Source of the DNA: Actinomycetes bacterium
Lineage (GTDB): Bacteria > Actinomycetota > Acidimicrobiia > Acidimicrobiales > CADCSY01
Assembly: GCA_025464025.1 (NCBI GenBank)
Contig: JAODBP010000016.1
Span: forward strand, 1-20,900
Direction: 5' to 3'
DNA: 20,900 nucleotides
The notes beneath the pieces are model-generated. The model did no database searches, had not been told where the DNA came from, and saw nothing but the letters and a program-made list of their open reading frames with translations. Each line of letters begins with the position of its first letter. Position 1 is the first letter of the stretch. Both the position numbers and the translations under genes were made by a program. Positions 7,024-14,746 of this stretch are shown here, in pieces.

Positions 7024-7045
7024 TTGACCTGACGCATTTGTCAGA
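7024..7045. promoter_or_regulatory. Palindromic operator candidate, site C
   Basis: CCTGAC (7028-7033), six bases, then GTCAGA (7040-7045), so CTGAC-N6-GTCAG is a perfect 5-bp-arm palindrome. It lies in the divergent gap between marR2 (start 6974) and the propeller gene (start 7124). The 22-base segment matches 18 of 22 positions of site D at 18858-18879. See the finding on the C/D pair. Confidence 0.5.
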
Positions 7046-7123
7046 AACGAGCAGGAGGTACCGCCCCCGAGGCCGAACCGGTGCGTGAGGACCACAGCGC
7101 CGACGACCGGGGGGTGGGGCGGC

Positions 7124-8767
7124 ATGGACCACTGGCGTTCATTGCTGCTCGGCACCGCGACGGTCGCCCTCCTCGCGCTGCCGGTCGACGCCCGAGCCAG
7201 CGCGGCCCGGTGCGCCGAGCCCGACTGGCCGACGTTCGGCCACGACGCCGCCCACTCGTCCGCCACCGGCCCGGGCTGCGCCACCATCGATCGGGACAAC
7301 GTCGCCGCGCTGGTGCCGAAGTGGGTCGTGCACACCGCCGACTCGGTGACGGCGTCCCCGGCGGTCGTCGCCGGCACCCTCTACGTCGGGTCGTGGGACG
7401 GAACCTTCTACGCGGTGGACACCAGGACCGGTGCCGTGCGCTGGACCTACCGGATCGCGGACGACCACACCGTCGCCTTCGGCCGGATCGTCTCCAGCGC
7501 CGCGGTCACCGACCTCCCGGGGACGCGGGGCGCGACCCAGCGGGCCATCGTCTTCGGCGGTGGCGCCACGCTCCACGCCCTCGATCCCGCCGGCCACCTG
7601 CTGGCATCCATCGACCTCGACCCCCGCACGCCGGCCCTCCGGTCGGCCCAGGCGGCCGACCCGCCGACGGTGGAGATCGAGTCGTCGCCCGTCGTCGCCG
7701 ACCTGCCCGGCCGAGGGGCGCAGCGTCGGCTCGTGGTGGTCGGGATCGACGTGCACAACCGTCGTGACGTCGGCCGCACGGGCGTCATCGCCCTCACGCT
7801 GGAGCAGGGCCACGACGGCCGCTGGTCCTTCCACCCCCTCTGGAAGTTCGACCCGGAAGCGGGCCAGACGTACCGCGGCACGGCCGGCCTGACCACCGGC
7901 TCGGGCACCGGGCTCGGCTGCGGCGGCGTGTGGTCGTCGCCGGCGGCCGACGAGGCCACCGGGTTGGTGACGTTCGGGACCGCCAGCTGCAGCTACCCGG
8001 AGGACGCCGCCGCCCAGGGGCTCAACACCTCCGAGGCCATGTTCGGCCTCGACCTGGCGACCGGCGCCCTCCGCTGGAAGCACCAGCCCGGCACCACCGC
8101 GGCCGATGCCCACCTCGACGACGACTTCGGCGCCTCACCGAACCTCTACCGGATCGGCGGTCGCCTGGTGGCCGGCGAGGCCCGCAAGGACGCCACCTAC
8201 CACGCCCGCGACGCGGCCTCGGGCCAGCCCGTCTTCACCGCCGACGCCGGCACGCCGGGCAACGTGTCGGACGACTACGCCATCGGGGGCTTCCTCGGCA
8301 CCACCGCCGTTTGGTCCGACGCGACGGGGGCACGGGCCGTCGTCGGCGCCACCGCCATCCCGTTCCCCCAGGGCCCGGACGACGTCGACGGTGCCACGTG
8401 GGCGGTCCGCGCCCTCGACGCCGCCGACGGCCACCTGCGCTGGGTGCACCGCCTCGCCGGCCCCTCGTACGGCTCGACCAGCATCGCCAACGGCATCGCC
8501 TTCGTGCCGGACACGTTCACCGCATCGGTGCAGGCGCTCGACGCCGCCACCGGCGCGCTGCTGTGGACGGCCCCGATCGCCGCGCCACCCGCCGCCGCGC
8601 CCGTCGTCGTCGGCGACAGCCTCTACCAGTGCGCCGGCGTCCGGGAGACCGACGCCGAGTTCAAGGCGCTCGGCACGCAGCTCCAGGACGCGTTCACGCA
8701 GTCCGTCGGCAACCACCCGCTCTCGCCCGTCAGCGGGATCTTCGCCTTCCACGTCCCCGGAGGATGA
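7124..8767 (+). CDS. Secreted PQQ-binding-like beta-propeller protein
   Basis: A 547-residue exported protein of the quinoprotein alcohol dehydrogenase-like fold. A signal peptide runs over about residues 1-27 (WRSLLLGTATVALLALPVDARASA). The mature N-terminus WPTFGHDAAHSS and NVAALVPKW is the usual opening of PQQ-type propellers. Blade repeats with the tryptophan-docking pattern follow: SPAVVAGTLYVGSWDGTFYAVD plus TGAVRWTYR, TGALRWKHQ, DGHLRWVHR and TGALLWTAP. Several Cys residues (for example TGLGCGG, ASCSYP) may form disulfides. No haem c CXXCH motif is visible, and whether it binds PQQ is unproven; it may be a structural or binding propeller. I chose the ATG at 7124 because the signal peptide follows at once; a GTG at 7085 adds only a non-hydrophobic lead. 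Its stop overlaps the next gene's region by ATGA, and it heads a six-gene unit. Confidence 0.85.
   Translation: MDHWRSLLLGTATVALLALPVDARASAARCAEPDWPTFGHDAAHSSATGPGCATIDRDNVAALVPKWVVHTADSVTASPAVVAGTLYVGSWDGTFYAVDTRTGAVRWTYRIADDHTVAFGRIVSSAAVTDLPGTRGATQRAIVFGGGATLHALDPAGHLLASIDLDPRTPALRSAQAADPPTVEIESSPVVADLPGRGAQRRLVVVGIDVHNRRDVGRTGVIALTLEQGHDGRWSFHPLWKFDPEAGQTYRGTAGLTTGSGTGLGCGGVWSSPAADEATGLVTFGTASCSYPEDAAAQGLNTSEAMFGLDLATGALRWKHQPGTTAADAHLDDDFGASPNLYRIGGRLVAGEARKDATYHARDAASGQPVFTADAGTPGNVSDDYAIGGFLGTTAVWSDATGARAVVGATAIPFPQGPDDVDGATWAVRALDAADGHLRWVHRLAGPSYGSTSIANGIAFVPDTFTASVQALDAATGALLWTAPIAAPPAAAPVVVGDSLYQCAGVRETDAEFKALGTQLQDAFTQSVGNHPLSPVSGIFAFHVPGG
8759..8763 (+). promoter_or_regulatory. 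Ribosome binding site deciding the start at 8770
   Basis: GGAGG directly abuts an ATG at 8764 but sits 6 bases before the ATG at 8770. The second spacing is the functional one, so the second ATG is the better start. Confidence 0.6.
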
Positions 8768-8769
8768 CC

Positions 8770-9792
8770 ATGAAGCGCCTCGCCCTCGCCCTGCTCACGG
8801 CCGCGGCCCTCGGCCTCGCCGCCGGGCCCGCCCTCGCCGTCAGCGACGGCACCTACGACCCGGCCCGCCAGGGCTGCTCGGGCTCGGCCGACGCGTCCGA
8901 CGCGCCCGACCGCACCGAGCCGGGCTGCCACAGCATCCAGACGACGGCCGAGGACGGCGGCGGCCACCGCTACGTCGACGTGGGGACCAGCCAGACCCCG
9001 GACGGCACGAACGTCCACGACGGGAGCGTGACCGTCGACCCCGGAGGCCAGTCGTGCACGGCCTCCGGCGACGCGGGCGTCACCAACGGCGCGCCGCCCT
9101 CGACGTCGGCACCTTCGTGCGCCGGCTCGACCCAGGACGGGCCCGACCCGTCGTCGGGCCTGGGCGGGTACTTCGGCGCCGACGACAACCTCGACAGCGG
9201 CGAGCACGACTCGTCCGAGCAGACCAGCAACGGGCCGAGCGACGGCGGCGGCATCCGCACCGACCTGCAACCCTCGACGCTCGTGACCTGGATCGCCGCC
9301 CTCATGCGCGGCGACCTCGGGTACCTGCGCACCCACCCCGTCCCGCTGCTCCAGGCCGGCGCCGGCGGGTGCGCCGACGGTGCGTGCGCCAGCGCCCAGA
9401 CCGAGCGTCGCACCGTCTACCAGGGCACCGGGAAGGGCCACCGCGACGCCTCCGACTACGAGGGCAAGGCGTGGGACCCCTACACCTGTGGCGGACCGAC
9501 CGACGGCAAGGACGACTGCGGGGGCAAGCGGCTGGGCCGGTGGAACCGCACCGACGGAACCGTGTACGCCGAACCGGGCGTCCAGGTCTACGAGGACCCC
9601 GACCCCCAGGGTTCGCCGCTCGACCCGCCCTATGACGCCGGCGCCACGCCGGCCCCGACCCTCTACCCGCTGCCGGCGGCCTACGTCGGCACGTGCGGGG
9701 CGCGGGTCGGCGGTGGACCGGCCTGGCCGGTGCCGGCCGGCACGCCGGGGACCAACGGCGCCGGGCAGTTCGGAGCCTCCAGCGGCTGCTGA
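8770..9792 (+). CDS. Secreted cysteine-containing protein of unknown function
   Basis: A 340-residue protein that I do not recognise. It has a clear Sec signal peptide (MKRLALALLTAAALGLAAGPALA, cleaved before VSDG). The mature part is rich in Gly, Asp, Ser, Thr and Pro and holds 10 cysteines, an even number compatible with five disulfides: GCSG, GCHS, SCTA, SCAG, GGCADGACAS, YTCGG, DDCGG, GTCGA and a Cys as the very last residue. A single more hydrophobic stretch lies in the middle (STLVTWIAALMRGDLGYLR). The region after it (ERRTVYQGTGKGHRDASDYEG, then KAWDPYTCGG) looks like a compact folded domain. No catalytic motif or membrane anchor is visible. It starts 2 bases after the propeller stop and ends 18 bases before the ABC ATPase, so it is likely a partner of both. 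A cell-surface or spore/coat-like role is only a guess. Confidence 0.75.
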   Translation: MKRLALALLTAAALGLAAGPALAVSDGTYDPARQGCSGSADASDAPDRTEPGCHSIQTTAEDGGGHRYVDVGTSQTPDGTNVHDGSVTVDPGGQSCTASGDAGVTNGAPPSTSAPSCAGSTQDGPDPSSGLGGYFGADDNLDSGEHDSSEQTSNGPSDGGGIRTDLQPSTLVTWIAALMRGDLGYLRTHPVPLLQAGAGGCADGACASAQTERRTVYQGTGKGHRDASDYEGKAWDPYTCGGPTDGKDDCGGKRLGRWNRTDGTVYAEPGVQVYEDPDPQGSPLDPPYDAGATPAPTLYPLPAAYVGTCGARVGGGPAWPVPAGTPGTNGAGQFGASSGC

Positions 9793-9810
9793 TCGATCTA
9801 CCGTGACGGC

Positions 9811-10746
9811 GTGACCCAGGGGGGCGTCGTGCTGGAGGCCGAGGGCGTTGGCCGTCGCTTTGGGCGCCGCACCGCTGTCGACGACGTCACGTTCCGCGCC
9901 ACCGGCGGCGAGGTCCTCGGCCTGCTCGGCCCGAACGGCGCGGGCAAGACGACGACGATGCGGATGCTGGCCGGCCTGGTGCGACCCACGTCGGGTCGGG
10001 TCCTCCTCGACGGCACGGACCTGGCCACCGCGGCGCCGGACGTGCGCCGCCCCCTCGCCTACCTCCCCGAGCAGGTGGCGCCCTACGAGGAGATGACGGT
10101 CGTCGCCTACCTGCGGTACCTCGTCCGGGTCTGGGGCACCCGGGGCGCGGCGTGCCGGGAGGCCGTCGACCGGGCGATGGACGAGGTCGGCGTGGACGAC
10201 GTCGCCGGGCGCGTCATCGGCACGCTGTCGCGTGGCTACCGGCAGCGGGTCGCCATCGCCGGCGCCCTCGCCCACGCCCCGACCGTCCTGCTCCTCGACG
10301 AGCCGACCAGCAGCCTCGATCCCCGCCAGGTCGTCGAGGTGCGCGCCCTCGTCCAGCGCCTGGCCCGCACCCGGCTGGTCGTGCTCTCGACCCACCTCCT
10401 CCCCGAAGCGGCCCAGATCTGCGATCGCGTCCTCGTGCTCCACCAGGGCCGGCAGGTCGCCCTCGCCCCGCCAGCCGAGCTCGACCCCTCCGCCGGCGCC
10501 CGTCCGGTGACGGTCGTGGCCCGGGCCCCGGGCGACGAGCTGGCCGCCCGCCTCGGCGCCGTACCGGGCGTGACCTCGGTGCGCCTCCACGCCGGGGGCG
10601 ACGACGAGCGCCGGGCGACCGTCACCGCCACGGGCGACTGCCGGGCTGCCCTCGCCGCCGCGGTCGTGGCCGGGGGCTGGGACCTGGTCGAGCTCGTCCA
10701 GGCCCCGGCCGACCTCGAGGACGCCTTCCTTGCGCTCACCCGCTGA
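9811..10746 (+). CDS. ABC transporter ATP-binding protein (GldA/CcmA type)
   Basis: A 311-residue ABC ATPase with all motifs: Walker A GPNGAGKTT (about 43-51), Q-loop region YLPEQVAPYEEMT, signature LSRGYRQRV, Walker B VLLLDEP, D-loop SSLD and H-loop STH. The R-G-Y-rich signature and the following LLPEAAQICDRVLVLHQGR are typical of the CcmA/GldA group that pairs with ABC-2 permeases. About 85 further C-terminal residues follow the core. GTG start at 9811, 18 bases after the secreted-protein gene. Together with the next three genes it forms a Gld-type transporter (ATPase, permease, GldG-like, DUF4340). The substrate is unknown. Confidence 0.93.
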   Translation: MTQGGVVLEAEGVGRRFGRRTAVDDVTFRATGGEVLGLLGPNGAGKTTTMRMLAGLVRPTSGRVLLDGTDLATAAPDVRRPLAYLPEQVAPYEEMTVVAYLRYLVRVWGTRGAACREAVDRAMDEVGVDDVAGRVIGTLSRGYRQRVAIAGALAHAPTVLLLDEPTSSLDPRQVVEVRALVQRLARTRLVVLSTHLLPEAAQICDRVLVLHQGRQVALAPPAELDPSAGARPVTVVARAPGDELAARLGAVPGVTSVRLHAGGDDERRATVTATGDCRAALAAAVVAGGWDLVELVQAPADLEDAFLALTR

Positions 10747-10765
10747 ATGGGCCCTCACCCGCTGA
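10735..10765 (+). repeat. 12-bp direct repeat at the ATPase/permease junction
   Basis: CTCACCCGCTGA occurs at 10735-10746 and again at 10754-10765, 19 bases apart. Each copy is followed by an in-frame ATG for the permease (10747, and 10765 overlapping the last A). It looks like a small tandem duplication of the stop/start junction, which left the permease with two possible starts. Confidence 0.7.
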
Positions 10766-11475
10766 TGCGCCAGGTCCTGACGGTCGCCGGCCGGGAGGCG
10801 CGGTCGCTCGCCGCGTCGTCCGTCGCCCACGTCACCGCCGCCGTGGTCCTCGCCGTCTTCGGCCTGTTCTTCACGTCGGACCTGTCCGGCCTCACCCAGG
10901 CCCGGCTCGACGGGTGGTTCGAGAGCAGCGCCGTCCTGCTGCTCGTGCTCGCCCCGGTGCTCGCCATGCGGAGCCTCGCCGAGGAGCGCCGCTCGGGGAG
11001 CATCGACGTCCTCCTCGCCGGTCCGGTGTCGGACGCCACCCTGGTGGTCGGCAAGTTCCTGGGGCTTCTCGGCGTGTACGTCGCCATCCTCGTGGCCACC
11101 CTGCCCGCCGTGGTGCTGGTCGGCGCGTGGGGCGACCCCGACCCCGGGCCGCTGCTCACCGGCTACGGCGGGCTCCTCCTGCTGGGCGCGGCCAGCCTGG
11201 CCGTCGCCCTCCTGGCCTCGGCGCTCTCGCCCCACCAGGCCGTGGCCGCCGTCACCGGGTTCGTCCTGCTCCTGGTCCTCTGGCTGCTGGCCGGCCTCAG
11301 CGACGCCTTCGCCGGCTCGGTCTCCCACGTCCTCCTCGAGCTCGGGACGACCACGCACCTCGAACCCTTCTACCGGGGCCTGGTGCCGCTCGACGGCGTC
11401 GTCTACTTCGCCAGCGTGGTCGTGGTCGCCCTCGCCGGCGCGGTCGGCGTCCTCGAGTCGCGGCGGTGGCGGTGA
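10747..11475 (+). CDS. ABC-2 type permease (GldF-like)
   Basis: A 242-residue integral membrane protein with about six hydrophobic segments. These include VAHVTAAVVLAVFGLFF, SAVLLLVLAPVLAM, FLGLLGVYVAILVATLPAVV and AVTGFVLLLVLWLLAGL. The loop RSLAEERRSGSIDVLLAGPVSD is the signature of GldF/NosY-type ABC-2 permeases. The ATG at 10747 directly follows the ATPase stop; a second in-frame ATG at 10765 (MRQVLTVAGREAR) overlaps a repeated copy of the same junction and could be the real start. The protein ends in a GTGA overlap with the next gene. Confidence 0.9.
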   Translation: MGPHPLMRQVLTVAGREARSLAASSVAHVTAAVVLAVFGLFFTSDLSGLTQARLDGWFESSAVLLLVLAPVLAMRSLAEERRSGSIDVLLAGPVSDATLVVGKFLGLLGVYVAILVATLPAVVLVGAWGDPDPGPLLTGYGGLLLLGAASLAVALLASALSPHQAVAAVTGFVLLLVLWLLAGLSDAFAGSVSHVLLELGTTTHLEPFYRGLVPLDGVVYFASVVVVALAGAVGVLESRRWR

Positions 11476-12791
11476 GGCGACCGCTGGGCCGCGTCGTGGC
11501 CGCCGTCGGCCTCCTGGTCGCCGTCGTCGTCGGCAACGTCCTCGCCGAGCGCACCGGTGGCACCGCCGACCTCACCGAGGGCAACCGCCTCACGCTCACG
11601 TCCGAGACCCGGGCGATCGTCGCCCGGGTCCGCGAGCCGATGACGATCGACGCGTTCGTGCGGAGCGACAGCCCGACCGGGCGGGACGTGGCCGGGCTGC
11701 TCGACCGGTACGGCCACGCCAACGGACACATCCGGACCGACGTCGTCGACCCCGACGCCGAACCGGGCCGGGCCCGCCGCCTCGGCGTCACCCAGTTCGG
11801 CACCGCCGTGCTCCGCTACCGGGGGCGGCGGGTGGACATCGCGACCATCTCGGAGATCGAGCTGACCTCCGCCGTGCTCCGCCTCGTCCGGGGCCGGGTC
11901 CCCACGGCGTGCTTCGTCACCGGGCACGCCGAGCCGGCCGTCGACGACGACGGGCCCGACGGGTTCAGCTCGTTCGCCACGCTCGCCGGTCGCAACGGGT
12001 TCACGGTGCGGGCCCGCAACGTCGGCGTCGACGGGCTCGACGGCTGCGACGTCGTCGTCCTCGCCGGCGTCCGCGTCCCGCTCGCCCCGAACGAGGTCGC
12101 CGCCCTGCGGGCCCACCTCGACGACGACGGGAAGCTCTTCGTGCTGGCCGACGCCTTCTCCGAGGCCGACGTGAACCCCGTCCTCCAGGGCTGGGGCATC
12201 GACTTCCTGGGCGGGGTGCTGCTCGACCGGGCCAGCAACTTCGACAACGACCCCTCCACCGCCGTGGTCACCGACTTCCCGTCGGCCAACCAGGTCGTCG
12301 AAGACGTGCCGAGCCTCCTGCTGCCGGCGGCCGCCGGTCTCGCCGTGCCCGACCCCCAGCCGCGCGACGGCCTCACCGTCAGCATCCTCGCCCGGTCGTC
12401 GGGCGACTCCGTCCTCGCCGCCGACCCCGAGGCCCCGGACAAGGGCGGCATCGCCGGACCGATCGCGGTGGCCGCCGCCGCCGACCTCTCCGGCGTGCGC
12501 GGCGTGCCGGCCGCGGTCCACCGCACTCGGCTCCTCGTCGTGGCCGACGTCGCGTTCGCCGGCAACGCCACCCAGCAGGCGCTCGGCAACGCGTCGCTGC
12601 TCGCCAACGGGCTGTCGTGGCTGGCCCGGGACGAGGTGCTCCTCACCGTCGGGGGCCACCCACCGGGCGCCCACCCGCTCACCACCGACGTCTCGCGGCG
12701 GCGCACCGCCTTCGTCGTCACCGTCGTGGTCGTCCCGCTCGGGCTGCTCGTCGTGGGGTCGCTCGTCGTCTGGCGCCGGCGCCGCCGGTGA
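11472..12791 (+). CDS. GldG-like ABC transporter auxiliary protein
   Basis: A 439-residue protein of the GldG/ABC_transp_aux type. One N-terminal membrane helix (VVAAVGLLVAVVVGNVLAE, about 8-27) is followed by the family's opening DLTEGNRLTLTSETRAIVARV, an extracellular Rossmann-like domain (TACFVTGHAEPAVDDD, GCDVVVLAGVRVPLAPNEVAAL, GKLFVLADAF) and a C-terminal helix (VVVVPLGLLVVGSLVVW) ending in arginines. In the known Gld system this protein sits with the permease as an accessory on the outer face. GTG start at 11472 overlaps the permease stop (GTGA); a GTG two codons upstream at 11466 is also possible. It overlaps the next gene by GTGA too. Confidence 0.87.
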   Translation: MRRPLGRVVAAVGLLVAVVVGNVLAERTGGTADLTEGNRLTLTSETRAIVARVREPMTIDAFVRSDSPTGRDVAGLLDRYGHANGHIRTDVVDPDAEPGRARRLGVTQFGTAVLRYRGRRVDIATISEIELTSAVLRLVRGRVPTACFVTGHAEPAVDDDGPDGFSSFATLAGRNGFTVRARNVGVDGLDGCDVVVLAGVRVPLAPNEVAALRAHLDDDGKLFVLADAFSEADVNPVLQGWGIDFLGGVLLDRASNFDNDPSTAVVTDFPSANQVVEDVPSLLLPAAAGLAVPDPQPRDGLTVSILARSSGDSVLAADPEAPDKGGIAGPIAVAAAADLSGVRGVPAAVHRTRLLVVADVAFAGNATQQALGNASLLANGLSWLARDEVLLTVGGHPPGAHPLTTDVSRRRTAFVVTVVVVPLGLLVVGSLVVWRRRRR

Positions 12792-13285
12792 CGAGGGGCC
12801 GCATCGCCCTCCTCGCCACCGTGCTGGTGGTCGTCGTCGCGGCCCTCGCCATCGGGCGCCACGGCGACGGCAGCGCCACGGATGCCGACCGGCCGACCCA
12901 CCTGCTCGACCAGCGGGCCGGCACCATCCAGCGGATCCAGGTGCAGGCACCGGGATCCGGCTCGGCGATGATCGAGCGCCGGGGCGGCTCGCTCGTCGTG
13001 ATCGCGGGGGACGCCCTGACCGACGCCCAGCTCCGGCAGCTCGATGCCGACCTGTCGCCGCTCCTCGCCATCCGCCTCCTCGGCCGGCGCCGGCCCGACT
13101 ACGGGCTCGACCCGCCCCGGCTGACGGTGACGGTCACCGCGGCGGGCCGGCGGACCCGGCTGCTCGTCGGCGGGCCGAACTTCGACGGCACCGCGGCCTA
13201 CGTCGATGTCGGCGGGCGCACCGCCCTCGTCCTCCCGAGGATCGCAGCGACCCTGGCCGCGGCCACCGGTCAGACGGCGCCGTAG
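12788..13285 (+). CDS. DUF4340-like membrane-anchored protein
   Basis: A 165-residue protein with an N-terminal membrane helix (IALLATVLVVVVAALAIG) and one extracellular domain. The segment RPDYGLDPPRLTVTVTAAG, then RTRLLVGGPNFDGTAAYVDV, follows the DUF4340 pattern (Y-G-L-x-x-P, a strand, then L-x-x-G and a Y-V strand). DUF4340 proteins commonly follow GldG-like genes, and this one is much shorter than the usual 300-plus residues with repeated units. GTG start at 12788 overlaps the GldG stop. Its 3' end overlaps the convergent livF gene by 16 bp. Function unknown; probably an accessory of the same transporter. Confidence 0.78.
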   Translation: MTRGRIALLATVLVVVVAALAIGRHGDGSATDADRPTHLLDQRAGTIQRIQVQAPGSGSAMIERRGGSLVVIAGDALTDAQLRQLDADLSPLLAIRLLGRRRPDYGLDPPRLTVTVTAAGRRTRLLVGGPNFDGTAAYVDVGGRTALVLPRIAATLAAATGQTAP

Positions 13286-13977
13286 GCGAGCTGCTCGGCC
13301 GCACCCGACGCCACCAGCTCCTCCGGCTCCCCGACGAACGCCACCGTGCCCTTGGCCAGCACGTACACCAGGTCGGAGAGGCGGAGGGCGTACGTCATGT
13401 ACTGCTCGACCATCAGGATCGTCGTGCCCGTCGCCGCCAGCGACTCGACCGTGTGCATCAGCTGCTCGACGACCAGCGGCGCCAGCCCCATCGAGATCTC
13501 GTCGAGGAGCAGGACGCGGGGTTCGCCGACGACGGCGCGCGCCATCGCCAGCATCTGCTGCTCCCCGCCGGACAGGGTGCCGGCCCGCTGCGACGACCGC
13601 TCCCGGAGCCGGGGGAAGTGCTCGTAGACCCGGTCGAGGCGAGTCCCGTCGCGGTCAGGACCCTGGAGCTGCAGGGCCAGGTTCTCGCGGACGGTCAGAG
13701 CCGGGAAGACGCCCCGGCCCTCCGGGATGAGGCAGACGCCGGCCCGGGCCACCTCGAACGGCTGGCGCCGCCCCAGCGGGCGGCCGTCGAGTCGCACCTC
13801 GCCGCCGGTCGGCCGGAGCAGGCCGGCGATGACCCGGAGCGTCGTCGTCTTGCCCGCCCCGTTCGGGCCGACCAGGCTCACCAGCGCGCCCTCGGGCACC
13901 ACCAGGTCGAGGTCGCGGAGCACCTCCACCCGGCCATAGCCGGCCCGGACGCCGTCGAGCTCAACGACCGGGCGCAT
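13270..13977 (-). CDS. livF: Branched-chain amino acid-type ABC transporter ATPase LivF
   Basis: A 235-residue ABC ATPase with Walker A GPNGAGKTT, the LivF-specific CLIPEGRGVFPALTVRENL, signature LSGGEQQMLAMARA, Walker B VLLLDEISMGLAP and H-loop region LMVEQ. It is the last gene of the minus-strand operon. Its ATG at 13977 lies inside the end of livG, a 17-bp overlap. Its stop overlaps the 3' end of the convergent DUF4340-like gene by 16 bp. With LivG and the fused permease it should power uptake of branched-chain amino acids or other small amides or acids. Confidence 0.94.
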   Translation of the reverse strand: MRPVVELDGVRAGYGRVEVLRDLDLVVPEGALVSLVGPNGAGKTTTLRVIAGLLRPTGGEVRLDGRPLGRRQPFEVARAGVCLIPEGRGVFPALTVRENLALQLQGPDRDGTRLDRVYEHFPRLRERSSQRAGTLSGGEQQMLAMARAVVGEPRVLLLDEISMGLAPLVVEQLMHTVESLAATGTTILMVEQYMTYALRLSDLVYVLAKGTVAFVGEPEELVASGAAEQLAYGAV

Positions 13978-14746
13978 CGGCCACCTCCACCGCCAGGTCG
14001 CCGAGGTACGCGGCGCGCACCAGCTCGTCGGCCTCGATCTCCTCCGGCGTCCCGCACGCGATGGGCTTGCCGAAGTCGAGCACGTGGATCTGCTCGCACA
14101 GCCGCAGGACCAGCTCGACGTCGTGCTCCACGAGCAGGAGGCTCACGCCACCGGCGGCGACATCGAGGAGCACCTGTTCGAGGAAGCGGGTCTCGGTGGT
14201 GTCGAGACCGGAGGCCGGCTCGTCGAGGAGGATGAACCGAGGTGCGGTGGCCAGGGCCCGGCCCAGCTCGACGAGGCGGCCAAGCCCGGTCGGCAGGCCA
14301 CCGACGACGTCGTGGCGGAGGTGGCCGAGGCGCATCGCGTCGACGATCCTCGCCGTCTCCTCGGCCACGACCGGATCGACCCGGTGGCGCAGGCCGAAGA
14401 GGTTGTGCAGCAGCCCGCCGGACGTGCGCGCCTCCACCGCGACCTGGATGTTCTCCTCCACGGTCATGGTGTCGAACACGGCGAGGCGCTGGAACGTCCG
14501 GCCGATGCCGAGCTGGGCCCGCCGGTGCGGCTTCTGCCCGACGATCGAGGTGCCGTCGAGCCGGACGTCGCCCCGCTCGGGCCGCAGGTAGCCGGTGATG
14601 CAGTTGAACAGGGTGGTCTTGCCGGCGCCGTTGGGGCCCATGAGCCCGATGACGTGCCCGCCGGCCGGCACCTCGAGGCTCACCTCGTCCACCGCGACGA
14701 GGCCGCCGAAGCGCTTGGTGACCTCGACCACCTCGAGCGAGCTCAC
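13961..14746 (-). CDS. livG: Branched-chain amino acid-type ABC transporter ATPase LivG
   Basis: A 261-residue ABC ATPase of the LivG group. It has SLEVVEVTKRFGGLVAVDEVSL, Walker A GPNGAGKTT followed by LFNCITGYLRPERG, GIGRTFQRLAVFDTMTVEENI, Walker B FILLDEPASGLD and LLVEHDVELVL. The signature is unusual: LPTGLGRLVELGRALA in place of the common LSYGQQRRLEIARAL. GTG start at 14746 overlaps the permease stop (GTGA), so translation is coupled. A longer frame upstream is antisense-like sequence inside the permease gene and was not used. Confidence 0.93.
   Translation of the reverse strand: MSSLEVVEVTKRFGGLVAVDEVSLEVPAGGHVIGLMGPNGAGKTTLFNCITGYLRPERGDVRLDGTSIVGQKPHRRAQLGIGRTFQRLAVFDTMTVEENIQVAVEARTSGGLLHNLFGLRHRVDPVVAEETARIVDAMRLGHLRHDVVGGLPTGLGRLVELGRALATAPRFILLDEPASGLDTTETRFLEQVLLDVAAGGVSLLLVEHDVELVLRLCEQIHVLDFGKPIACGTPEEIEADELVRAAYLGDLAVEVADAPGR

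Noticed and set aside
6975..7037. Start of marR2 at 7037
   Set aside because: The added residues are not MarR-like and would cover the promoter palindromes.
7124..8767. Quinohaemoprotein (PQQ plus haem c) alcohol dehydrogenase
   Set aside because: No CXXCH haem-binding motif is present, and PQQ ligands cannot be confirmed by eye, so only the propeller fold is claimed.
8764..8769. ATG at 8764 as start of the secreted protein
   Set aside because: The GGAGG touches it with no spacing; the ATG at 8770 has 6 bases and gives a clean signal peptide.
8623..11358. 911-residue open frame on the minus strand
   Set aside because: It lies antisense to the propeller, secreted-protein, ATPase and permease genes, which have clear domains; composition is typical of shadow frames.
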